64,000 bases of DNA from the NCBI GenBank assembly GCA_965228065.1, contig OZ245788.1, forward strand, positions 2,108,001-2,172,000, given 5' to 3'. The notes beneath the pieces were generated by a model. The model made no database searches. It was not told the origin of the DNA and worked only from the letters and a program-made list of their open reading frames with translations. The stretch's first letter is position 1, and each line of letters begins with the position of its first letter. This document shows positions 52,347 through 59,942 of this stretch, piece after piece. This DNA comes from Sphingobium_A sp965228065 (GTDB taxonomy: Bacteria; Pseudomonadota; Alphaproteobacteria; Sphingomonadales; Sphingomonadaceae). The position numbers and the translations under genes are program-made.

Positions 52347-52646
52347 ATGCGTCAGGTGAGCAAGACCTATCACGTTTACATCTTGGCGAGTGGTCAGAAC
52401 GGGACGCTATACGTCGGCGTAACCGGCGATCTGGCGAAGCGTGTCTGGCAGCACCGAAACGGCCAGGGAGGCAAGTTCACGCATCGCTACCGGGTGTTCC
52501 AACTTGTACACGTCGAGGCCTTTGCCGATATCGAGATGGCGATCGCGCGAGAGAAGGCAATCAAGAAATGGCAGCGTGCCTGGAAGCTGCAACTGATCGA
52601 AAAGGATAATCCCGATTGGGACGATCTTTTCGACCATCTTGTTTGA
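52347..52646 (+). CDS. GIY-YIG nuclease-family protein
   Basis: 99 residues from the ATG at 52347. Starting upstream would only translate the repeat. The single GIY-YIG domain is seen in KTYHVYILASGQNGTLYVGVTGDLAKRVWQHR (GIY as VYI, YIG as YVG, catalytic Arg next), and Glu in EMAIAREKAIKKWQRAWKLQLIE. UPF0213-like small proteins of this group are widespread with unknown function; GIY-YIG domains cut DNA. It sits amid palindromic repeats, see the repeat entries. Confidence 0.88.
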   Translation: MRQVSKTYHVYILASGQNGTLYVGVTGDLAKRVWQHRNGQGGKFTHRYRVFQLVHVEAFADIEMAIAREKAIKKWQRAWKLQLIEKDNPDWDDLFDHLV

Positions 52647-52704
52647 TCCAGACTCCGCACTGGTTTCCGGGGCCCTGGTACAAGTCGCTTACGGCGCCCT
52701 CGGT

Positions 52705-52794
52705 GTCATCCTCGCGAAAGCGGGGGATCTAGCCTCTTCTTCTTTTTCCGGATGCTTCACGGAATAGCTGGATCCCCGCTTTCGCGGGGATGAC
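52705..52794. repeat. Inverted pair of GTCATCC-type repeats
   Basis: A copy with GTCATCCTCGCGAAAGCGGG (from 52705) and an inverted copy ending CGCGGGGATGAC (52770-52794) face each other over about 40 bases. Each can form its own hairpin, and together they form a larger one. Such head-to-head pairs resemble BIME structures of enterobacterial REPs. Confidence 0.7.
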
Positions 52795-52826
52795 AGGCTT
52801 GGAGTATTCCAAAGTCTCAGGCAAAC

Positions 52827-52848
52827 GCCCCGCTTGCGTGGGAATGAC
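52827..52848 (-). repeat. GTCATTCC-family palindromic repeat, degraded copy
   Basis: GTCATTCCCACGCAAGCGGG on the minus strand, a partly decayed copy with a weaker stem. It is the last unit of the cluster before rlmE. Confidence 0.55.
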
Positions 52849-52880
52849 ACGGAGTGGCCGCGACACTCAGATTCAGCCCC

Positions 52881-53546
52881 TTAATCCCGCCCCTTGAACC
52901 CCTGCGCGATGACATACCATTCCGATGAGTCCTTGCGGCTCGCGGGTGGCTTGGCATGCTTCACCGTCGTGAAATTCTTTTTCAGGATGGTCAGCAACTC
53001 GCGATCGGTGCCGCCGGCGAACACTTTCGCGACGAAGGCGCCGCCGGGTTCCAGCACGTTGATCGCGAAATCGACCGCGGCTTCGACCAGGCCCATGGTG
53101 CGCAGGTGATCGGTCTGGGTATGGCCGACGGTGTTGGCCGCCATATCCGACAGGATCAGGTCCGCAGGACCGCCCAGAGCCTCCTCGAGCGCCTCGGGCG
53201 CGCTGTCGTTCATGAAATCCATCTGGAGGATCGTCACGCCCTCGATCGGATCGGTCGGCAACAGGTCGATGCCGACGATCGCCGCGCGCGGCGCCGCCTT
53301 GCGCGCCACCTGGCTCCAGCCACCCGGCGCGATGCCGAGATCCATGATCCGTTTCGCGCCCCTGAGCAGGCTGAACTTCTCGTCGAGTTCGACCAGCTTG
53401 TATGCCGCACGACTGCGATAGCCTTCCGCGCGTGCACGTTTGACATAGGGGTCATTCAGCTGGCGCTCCAGCCACCGCGTCGATTGTGCGGTCCGCCCCT
53501 TGGACGTCTTCACGCGTTGCCGTCCGCCCGATCCACCGCGGCTCAT
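52881..53546 (-). CDS. rlmE: 23S rRNA (uridine-2'-O)-methyltransferase
   Basis: 221 residues from the ATG at 53546, overlapping the stop of the Ppx/GppA gene as ATGA. RrmJ/FtsJ fold with the K-D-K-E tetrad: Lys in RSRAAYKLVELDEKF, Asp in LILSDMAANTVGH, Lys in GGAFVAKVFAGG, Glu in SSEWYVIAQGF; motif I is MDLGIAPGGWSQVA. It methylates the 2'-O of U2552 (E. coli number) in the A loop of 23S rRNA. Confidence 0.94.
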   Translation of the reverse strand: MSRGGSGGRQRVKTSKGRTAQSTRWLERQLNDPYVKRARAEGYRSRAAYKLVELDEKFSLLRGAKRIMDLGIAPGGWSQVARKAAPRAAIVGIDLLPTDPIEGVTILQMDFMNDSAPEALEEALGGPADLILSDMAANTVGHTQTDHLRTMGLVEAAVDFAINVLEPGGAFVAKVFAGGTDRELLTILKKNFTTVKHAKPPASRKDSSEWYVIAQGFKGRD

Positions 53547-54589
53547 CGGTCGCGAGCCATCAGCAGGCGCAATATGCCTTCGCGGATGCCGCGATCCGCG
53601 ACCCCCAATCGCTCGGCTGGCCAGATATCGATAATTGCCTCCAGAATTGCACAGCCCGCCACCACCAGGTCGGCGCGCTCGACGCCTATACACGGTTGGC
53701 GCTGCCGTTCCTCTATCGACATGCGCGACAGGCTGGTGCTGATCTGCTGCATAGCCTGAGCCGGCACGATCAGGCCATCGATGGCGCTGCGGTCGTAGGA
53801 AGCAAGTCCGAGATGAAGGCTGGCGAGCGTGGTGACCGTACCGCTGGTGCCGAGCAGCCGGATCCCTTCCATGTCGTCGCGCGGCAGGCGCTTGGCCAGT
53901 GCGGCGAAGCTGTCGGTCACGCGGCGCTTCATGCGGACATAGGCGTCCAGCCGGCCCTCCTCGTCGTCATTGTGGACGGGCTCGCTCTCTGTCAGCGAAA
54001 CGACGCCCCAGGGCGCGCTCAGCCAGTCGCGGATATGCGGATGCCCTTCGCGCGTGTCGATCAGCACCAGTTCGGTCGATCCGCCGCCAATGTCGAAGAT
54101 CAGCGCGGGGCCGTCGCCGGGTTCCAGCAGCGCGTGGCAGCCCATGACCGCCAGCCGGGCTTCCTCCTCGGCGCTGATGATATCGAGCGCGATGCCGGTC
54201 TCGCGATAGACGCGGTCGATGAATGCCTGGCCGTTGACGGCCTGCCGGCATGCTTCGGTCGCGACCGAGCGGGCAAGCGTGACGTGACGGCGCCTGAGCT
54301 TGTCCGCACAGATGGTCAGTGCCGCAATGGCACGCTCGATCGCCGCATCGCTCAACCGTCCGCTCGCGGCCAGCCCTTCGCCCAGGCGGACGATTCGTGA
54401 AAAGGCATCGATCACCACGAATCCGTCGCCTTCGGGCTTGGCGATCAGCAGGCGGCAATTGTTGGTGCCGAGATCGAGCGCGGCATATGCGCGTCGTTGT
54501 GGCCATCGCGCTGCCGCGATAGGCCGATTGGCCGCAGGGCCCGCATGCGGGGCGGGCTGTCGCGGCAATGGCATGGAACGCTCCACCAT
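53543..54589 (-). CDS. Ppx/GppA-family exopolyphosphatase / pppGpp phosphatase
   Basis: 348 residues from the ATG at 54589. ASKHA fold: phosphate loop AYAALDLGTNNCRLLIA (residues from about 34), EARLAVMGCHALL, and the second loop ALIFDIGGGSTELVLID. The length of 350 residues, without the C-terminal HD-like domain, is the short form common in alphaproteobacteria. It hydrolyses polyphosphate or pppGpp. The rlmE gene follows with a 4-base overlap, a pairing often met in this group. Confidence 0.9.
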   Translation of the reverse strand: MVERSMPLPRQPAPHAGPAANRPIAAARWPQRRAYAALDLGTNNCRLLIAKPEGDGFVVIDAFSRIVRLGEGLAASGRLSDAAIERAIAALTICADKLRRRHVTLARSVATEACRQAVNGQAFIDRVYRETGIALDIISAEEEARLAVMGCHALLEPGDGPALIFDIGGGSTELVLIDTREGHPHIRDWLSAPWGVVSLTESEPVHNDDEEGRLDAYVRMKRRVTDSFAALAKRLPRDDMEGIRLLGTSGTVTTLASLHLGLASYDRSAIDGLIVPAQAMQQISTSLSRMSIEERQRQPCIGVERADLVVAGCAILEAIIDIWPAERLGVADRGIREGILRLLMARDR

Positions 54590-54759
54590 GGCCGTCAAAT
54601 CACTCTTATGTTCTCCGGAAAACGGAATGCCGCCCGGTGCTTGAGTGTTAGACTAGGGATTGGATTGGCGAACCGCAAGTTGGGGGGACGGCGCATTTTG
54701 CGCCAATGACAAAGACCCCTTGACCCGGAAGCACCCCCCGCCTATCTCGCGCGCCTCGC

Positions 54760-54833
54760 TGCCCCGTCGTCTAATGGTAAGACTACGGATTCTGATTCCG
54801 TCTATCGAGGTTCGAATCCTCGCGGGGCATCCA
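54760..54833 (+). tRNA. tRNA-Gln (anticodon CTG)
   Basis: 74 bases with encoded CCA. Acceptor stem TGCCCCG pairs with CGGGGCA, D arm GTCT, anticodon stem ACGGA/TCCGT with loop TTCTGAT (anticodon CTG), T arm CGAGGTTCGAATCCTCG. The first base pair is U-A, as usual for tRNA-Gln. It reads CAG. Confidence 0.95.
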
Positions 54834-54912
54834 GACTTCCCTTATTGAATTCAGTGGCTCAGGCCCCGTCAGCGAATGGCGGGCACATGAATCCTGCCCG
54901 GCATTGCCGGTA

Positions 54913-55119
54913 TCACTGGGTCCAGACTCCCTCGTCCGGCTTGGACAGTTTCACGACCTTGTCCGCAATCGCTATCCAGAACGTCACGCCGGGATCGTCG
55001 CCGGCCAATGTCAGGGTCTCGATATGGCCCATGATATGTGCGCCGACATTCTCGCCATGGATCTCCATGATCTCGGCCGCGAACCTCCATTGCTCCTGCT
55101 CCGTGCTCACGATCGGCAT
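54913..55119 (-). CDS. DUF6961-like small protein
   Basis: 68 residues from the ATG at 55119. TEQEQWRFAAEIMEIHGENVGAHIMGHIETLTLAGDDPGVTFWIAIADKVVKL has the layout (W, then acidic-His-Gly, I-x-x-L, GD-x-G, W-x-x-I-A) of the small DUF6961-type proteins common in sphingomonads. Function unknown. It overlaps the upstream small gene by 13 bases on the same strand. Confidence 0.65.
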   Translation of the reverse strand: MPIVSTEQEQWRFAAEIMEIHGENVGAHIMGHIETLTLAGDDPGVTFWIAIADKVVKLSKPDEGVWTQ

Positions 55120-55439
55120 CCGTGAGCGGAACCGGTTGGCGACGATGCCGAATGATCGGCACGCGATCCGGCGAAGGCGCCGTCGACGAACGCGGCAAGG
55201 GCGGCACGCACCTGGTCGGAGGCCAGGCCGGTCCGTCGACCTATGTCGTCGATCACCGCCGGCGGTGCGGTCCTGATCGTCGCCAGCGCCGCTCGCGCCT
55301 TTTCGATGTAACGCGCCTTCGATTCTTCCGTCGCATCGGCCCATGTCACGCGCACAACGGTTGCCGGGCCTCCGCCCTCGGTCCAGCGCCAGGACGGAGG
55401 GTCAATTTCGTAAAGAGCGCTTGCAATGGCTTCGATCAA
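55107..55439 (-). CDS. Hypothetical small protein
   Basis: 110 residues. Helical, with IEAIASALYEIDPPSWRW at the start, then TWADATEESKARYIEKARAALATIRTAPPAVIDDIGRRTGL. The W-x-D-A-T-E-E-S/R ... A-R-A-A-L pattern recurs in many small orphan proteins of sphingomonads and their phages. Function unknown. Probably co-transcribed with the DUF6961-like gene downstream. Confidence 0.5.
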   Translation of the reverse strand: MIEAIASALYEIDPPSWRWTEGGGPATVVRVTWADATEESKARYIEKARAALATIRTAPPAVIDDIGRRTGLASDQVRAALAAFVDGAFAGSRADHSASSPTGSAHGCRS

Positions 55440-55757
55440 GGCCGCCTCACCGCGCTTTCCCCATCCATTTCATATCAAGGACAAGGTACCGCTGCGGACG
55501 GGGTGGATCAAGAAAAAGCTTTTATAGAACAAGTAGTTATATCTTTCGATATAGGCCGGGTGACGCGCTCTGGCACCAGTTTCATGGCCGTGAAATCACG
55601 CCACGCTTTGACGGTCTCCGCTCATCGGCACATCCGCCGGCACAATGGGCAGATGACGGGCAGATCCGTCCCATGCCGCTTTGACGGACGCGGTTTATCG
55701 GTTAGCATCCGCATCGAATAATCAAAAAATCCACGTGGAATCCGTCAAGGGGGAGCA
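55440..55757. other. Intergenic region upstream of the first TonB receptor
   Basis: About 320 bases. No gene was supported. It contains an AT-rich stretch at 55510-55555 with the stem TATATC-TTTC-GATATA (55538-55553), and the perfect palindrome TCCACGTGGA (55731-55740) preceded by AAAAAA just before the ribosome site. The promoter of the receptor operon must be here, but it was not identified. Confidence 0.45.
55538..55553. repeat. AT-rich inverted repeat
   Basis: TATATC-TTTC-GATATA, a 6-bp perfect stem with a 4-base loop, in the AT-rich part of the gap before the receptor with the STN domain, about 205 bases upstream of its start. It may be a regulatory site. Confidence 0.4.
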
Positions 55758-58097
55758 TTGGCACGGCTCAAGCAGAGCGCCTGCCACGGGGCGGCCATCG
55801 CCATTGCGTTGATGGCATTCCCCGCGACCGGGCATGCGCGCGAACATTGCGTTCATTTCATCAGCTCCGGAGGGTCGCTTTCGAAGGTCTTGCGCGACTA
55901 TGCCCGCGCCGCCGGCATCCAGATCATCTTCAATGAAAGCGATGTCGCCCGGCTGAGGGCTGCGCCGTTCGATGCGACTGCCTGCCCCGACGACGGGCTG
56001 GCGATGCTGCTGGAGGGAACCGGCATGGCGGCGCGTCGTCAGGCCGGCGGCATCTATGTGATTGCCGCGTCGGCCGCTCTTTCGGCTTTGCGATCGGGCG
56101 TCTCGGAGCGCGACGACGATATCATCGTGACTGCGCGCAAACGCGCCGAGCGGCCCATCGATATTCCGGTGGCGCTGACCAGCATCACAGGCAAGACGCT
56201 GGAACGCAGGGGGACCCGCAGTGTCGCCGATGTCCTGCAGGAAGCGCCGGGCGTCGGCGTTTACGATCAGGGCAACGGCACGTCCAAGATCATGATTCGC
56301 GGTGTCTCCACGTCGCTTGGCGCCAATGAGAATGGCTATTATCTGGACGATCTGCCTTTCACCGGTGTGACGGTGCCGATCAGCCCCGACGTGCGCGCCT
56401 GGGATCTCGACCGGATCGAGGTGCTGCGCGGCCCGCAGGGCACGTTGTTCGGCGAAGGATCGATGGGCGGTACCATCCGTATCCTGACACGGGGCGCGGA
56501 CCTGGATGTCTGGGAAGCCAAGGCATCGGGCTTCGCATCCAGCACGCATGGCGGTGGCACCAATGGCGGGATCAAGGGGGCGTTCAACGCGCCGATCATC
56601 CCGGGCATGCTCGCGGTCCGGGTGGCAGGCACGCATGAGCGGTTCGACGGCTGGCTGGACAATGAGAGTGCCGGCACGCGCAACCTGAACGACCAGGGTT
56701 TCGATACCGTGCGGGCCCGGTTGCGCTTCGATCCCGTCGCGCGGCTATCCATCACGGGCAGCTACTGGTTCTATCGGGGGGATTTTCCCGCCGGTGGCGC
56801 GCTGGGGACAGACAATGGCCAACAGTCGCGTTTATCGGTGTTGCGGACTGTGCCCAGGCACCGGCTCTATAACGGCGCGGTGCGCTATGATTTTGGCAGT
56901 GTGGAGCTGTTCTACGGCTATTCGCACAGCAATTACAGGCTGCCCCAGAACGGGCTGCTGCTCGGCGGCGCGATCAACGCCGCCATCAATATCCAGGTCG
57001 ACGCCCACGAACTGCGGCTGGCGTCGACCGGCGCCGGTCCGCTGCAATGGACGGTGGGCGGCTATTTGCGTGAGGCCGACCGCAAGGACACCCTCGATTT
57101 TGCGCTGTTCGACATCGACAATATCGATGCCACGCGCAGCAAGGCAAAGGCGGTGTTCGGGGAGGCGACCCACACGCTTGGCGGCACGCCGATCGATATC
57201 ACTGCGGGGCTGCGCTATTATGAGGAGGATCTGAGCGGGTACGAAGTCAATTCCGGCACACGCGCCAACGATCAGGGCGATACTTATCGCAGCCTCAATC
57301 CACGGGTCAGCATCGCCTGGCATCCGCGGCTGGACACCACTTTTTATGTCAGCGCCGCAAAGGGCTTTCGCGCCGGCCAGCTCCAGCCCACGACATCATT
57401 GGCGCTGGGGCGGCAATTTGGCATCGATCTGCCGACCGCGCTCGCCCAGGATTCGATCTGGACCTATGAGCTGGGCGGCAAGGCGGATCTGTTCGATCGG
57501 ATGCTGACGATCGAGGGCGCGATCTATTTCAGCAACTGGAAGGGCGTCACCGTCCGCATCCCGATCGCGACCACCGGATTCAACGGGCTGATCAATTCGA
57601 ACGGCACCCGTACCAAGGGGGCGGAACTCAGCGTCATCCTGCGGCCGGCAAAGGGGCTCACCCTGTCCGCCAATGCCAGCTATGTCGACGCGGCCTATTC
57701 GGATGCGGTGGCCGGAACCGCGATCGTCAAGGGCGCGATCGTCGATGACGTGGCCCGGTTCACCGCCAATGCCTCGATCGATTATGGCACGGAGATCGCA
57801 GATGGCGTGTTCGGCATGGCGCGTATCGGCTGGCAGCACAGCAGCCCGCGCAGCTTCGTCGCGTTTCCGGGCAATCTGCCGGGCGACATGATCGACCGGA
57901 TCGATGCGCGTGTCGGAGTGGATTTCAACCGGTTCGGTATCGCGCTGTTTGCCGACAACCTGACCGACGAAAACGGCGCGACCAGCTATCGCAGCGTCCA
58001 GCCGGTCGCATCTGGGGGCGACGACATCTCGTCATACCGCCTGCGGCCGCGCACGATAGGCATTGAGGTGAACGTCCGTCTCGGTGGGCGGCCGTGA
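55758..58097 (+). CDS. TonB-dependent receptor with STN signalling domain
   Basis: 779 residues from a TTG at 55758, with GGGGAG upstream and a good signal peptide after it (to about GHA, residue 27). Residues about 30-105 are a secretin/TonB short N-terminal (STN) domain: GGSLSKVLRDYARAAGIQIIFNESDVARLRAAPF and GTGMAARRQAGGIYVI, which contacts FecR in the periplasm. TonB box DDDIIVTARKRAE near 118-130, plug with IRGVSTSLGANENGYYLDDLPFTGV and RGPQGTLFGEGSMGGTIRI, then the barrel. It is a transducing importer paired with the fecI-fecR operon that follows. The paralogue at 59943 lacks the STN domain. Confidence 0.95.
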   Translation: MARLKQSACHGAAIAIALMAFPATGHAREHCVHFISSGGSLSKVLRDYARAAGIQIIFNESDVARLRAAPFDATACPDDGLAMLLEGTGMAARRQAGGIYVIAASAALSALRSGVSERDDDIIVTARKRAERPIDIPVALTSITGKTLERRGTRSVADVLQEAPGVGVYDQGNGTSKIMIRGVSTSLGANENGYYLDDLPFTGVTVPISPDVRAWDLDRIEVLRGPQGTLFGEGSMGGTIRILTRGADLDVWEAKASGFASSTHGGGTNGGIKGAFNAPIIPGMLAVRVAGTHERFDGWLDNESAGTRNLNDQGFDTVRARLRFDPVARLSITGSYWFYRGDFPAGGALGTDNGQQSRLSVLRTVPRHRLYNGAVRYDFGSVELFYGYSHSNYRLPQNGLLLGGAINAAINIQVDAHELRLASTGAGPLQWTVGGYLREADRKDTLDFALFDIDNIDATRSKAKAVFGEATHTLGGTPIDITAGLRYYEEDLSGYEVNSGTRANDQGDTYRSLNPRVSIAWHPRLDTTFYVSAAKGFRAGQLQPTTSLALGRQFGIDLPTALAQDSIWTYELGGKADLFDRMLTIEGAIYFSNWKGVTVRIPIATTGFNGLINSNGTRTKGAELSVILRPAKGLTLSANASYVDAAYSDAVAGTAIVKGAIVDDVARFTANASIDYGTEIADGVFGMARIGWQHSSPRSFVAFPGNLPGDMIDRIDARVGVDFNRFGIALFADNLTDENGATSYRSVQPVASGGDDISSYRLRPRTIGIEVNVRLGGRP

Positions 58098-58181
58098 CCA
58101 TTCCCGGCGTGCGGCAGGCCTAGACCATGGATTCAATCTGGAGTCGGAAGCGCGTAGCGCTTCCACCTCAAGCGATCAGGC

Positions 58182-59255
58182 TCAGCGCACGGTGCTGGTC
58201 CCTGCCGAGAGCAGCGTCTGGCGATCCTGTTGGCTGACCGTCAGACCGTGCAATGCCGCCACGCCCTGTGCGAAGGCGGACACGTCGTTCGCTTCGAAGA
58301 CGCCAGTGATCCGGATGTCCGTCGGCACCCCGGCCCCGATCACCAGCGGGCGCGCGGCGTAGCGATTGAAACGGGCAACCACGGCGGGCAGCGGCTCGTC
58401 GACGAATTCGAGCTGGCCGGCTTCCCAAACGGGCGCGCGCGCCGCGTAGAGCTGTGGCGGCGCGCGTTCGACGTCCCCGAACGCGGGCAGCGTCAGGGCG
58501 GAGCCGGGTTTCATCGCGGTGATCTTGCGCGCGCTTCCCGGCCGGCCGCCAAGCACGTCGACCGAGCCTTCATAGAGTGCGACATTGGTCGACTTGCCGA
58601 GCAATTCCACGCTGAACCTGGTGCCGGTCGCAACCACGTTCTTGTCGCCCACTGTTACTGCGAACGGTCGACCATTCTTTGCCACTTCGAATCCCGCACG
58701 GCCCTGCAGCACGGTCACGTCGCGGCGTGCGTCGGTGATGTGCACGCTGACCGCGCTGTCCGCGTCGAGCGTCAGGCGCGAACCATCTTCCAGTATCGCG
58801 ACGCTGCGCTCGGCGGTACCGGTCCGATAGTCGGCGGCCTTTTGCGAGAGCGACGCCACCCGATCTCCGGCCGAACCGCCGAATGGCAGATCGGCAGATC
58901 GGATCAGCGTGGTCGCGCCGATCGCCACCACGATGCTGGCCGCAGCGGCGAGCCCTGCCAGTACCCAGCGCGGTTGCGCGCGAACGCCGCCCCGCCAGCG
59001 ATCGGCATGGCCGCGGCGATACGTGTCCAGCGCTTCGCCACGCATACGGATCATTTCCGGAGCGGTGGCGGCGGCCTCGGTCACGCCCCACAGGCTCGCC
59101 TGGTCGTGAAAGGCTTCCGCATTGGCGGGTTCCTCGATCCATGCGGTCAGCTCTGCGCGTTCGGCATCGGACAGCGGGCCTTCGGACAGCCGCATGCACC
59201 ACAGGGCTGCCTGCTGGTCGCGATCGACCTCGTCATGATCGTGGACAAGCTTCAC
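58182..59255 (-). CDS. FecR-type anti-sigma/sigma regulator
   Basis: 357 residues. DUF4880 N-terminal domain (ALWCMRLSEGPLSDAERAELTAWIEEPANAEAFHD) that binds the sigma factor, one membrane helix near residues 96-116 (WVLAGLAAAASIVVAIGATTLI), then a periplasmic FecR domain (GTAERSVAILEDGSRLTLDADSAVSV, VATGTRFSVE) and a C-terminal STN-like part (ARPLVIGAGVPTDIRITGVFEANDVSAF). It relays the signal from the STN receptor to FecI. Start overlaps the fecI stop by ATGA. Confidence 0.94.
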   Translation of the reverse strand: MKLVHDHDEVDRDQQAALWCMRLSEGPLSDAERAELTAWIEEPANAEAFHDQASLWGVTEAAATAPEMIRMRGEALDTYRRGHADRWRGGVRAQPRWVLAGLAAAASIVVAIGATTLIRSADLPFGGSAGDRVASLSQKAADYRTGTAERSVAILEDGSRLTLDADSAVSVHITDARRDVTVLQGRAGFEVAKNGRPFAVTVGDKNVVATGTRFSVELLGKSTNVALYEGSVDVLGGRPGSARKITAMKPGSALTLPAFGDVERAPPQLYAARAPVWEAGQLEFVDEPLPAVVARFNRYAARPLVIGAGVPTDIRITGVFEANDVSAFAQGVAALHGLTVSQQDRQTLLSAGTSTVR

Positions 59256-59770
59256 GTCTTTTCCCGCATTGTCTTGACGAGGACCCCCATCACCTTCGCC
59301 ACATGTTGCTTCACTGCATTGGCACTGATGCCATAGATCTGGCCGATCTCGTCCTGCGACATATTCTCCAGCCGATAGAGGATGAACATGGTGCGGGATC
59401 GTTCGGGCAACTCGCCGAGGATCGCGATCAGGCTCGATACCTGCTCGCGGCCCTGGGCGATACGTTCGGGATCGAGTTCATACAGATCCGCATCGGTTTC
59501 GGACAGGGCGGCATTGGCATGGCTGTCGCGCACCTGCTGCCGACGCGCGCGATCGACGAGCAGATTTTGCGCAATACGGAAGATATAGCCGTCGAGCTGA
59601 TCGATCGCGGTCTTGCTGTTGAGCGCACGCAACAGCACCTCCTGCGCAAGATCCTCCGCCTCGGCCTCATGACGGATGCGTCGCAGGAAGAACGAGACCA
59701 GCGCCGGCCGCCACCGCCGGCACAGTTCGGTCTCGATCGATTGCTGCTGTTCCTGTGCCACCGCCGCCAT
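59252..59770 (-). CDS. FecI-type ECF sigma factor
   Basis: 172 residues. Region 2: HEAEAEDLAQEVLLRALNSKTAIDQLDGYIFRIAQNLLVDRARRQ. Region 4: LPERSRTMFILYRLENMSQDEIGQIYGISANAVKQHVAKVMGVL. The helix-turn-helix and length match the iron-starvation FecI branch. It should direct polymerase to the receptor genes on either side. Head of the fecI-fecR operon, divergent from the receptor at 59943. Confidence 0.94.
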   Translation of the reverse strand: MAAVAQEQQQSIETELCRRWRPALVSFFLRRIRHEAEAEDLAQEVLLRALNSKTAIDQLDGYIFRIAQNLLVDRARRQQVRDSHANAALSETDADLYELDPERIAQGREQVSSLIAILGELPERSRTMFILYRLENMSQDEIGQIYGISANAVKQHVAKVMGVLVKTMREKT

Positions 59771-59843
59771 TTCGCCGTCGCCACCATCTGGTGAGCCCTA
59801 TCTAGCATGACGCGCCAGATCTGATGAGGGATAGCGGGGCGCG

Positions 59844-59886
59844 AGAATTTTTCGCGTCCACCGAAATAATTCGGACGCCGTCCTAT
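59844..59886 (+). promoter_or_regulatory. Candidate FecI-type promoter of the second receptor
   Basis: GAATTTTTCGCG (59844-59855), the stem CCGAA-ATAA-TTCGG (59861-59874), then CGTCCTAT (59879-59886), 56 bases before the receptor start. A T-rich -35 zone and CGTC-type -10 are typical of receptor genes next to fecI in this group. The match is by pattern only. Confidence 0.35.
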
Positions 59887-59942
59887 CCGTCCCCGCGGCT
59901 GGCGCGTCCTTCTGAACATAACAAACGAAAAGGGGACACCAC

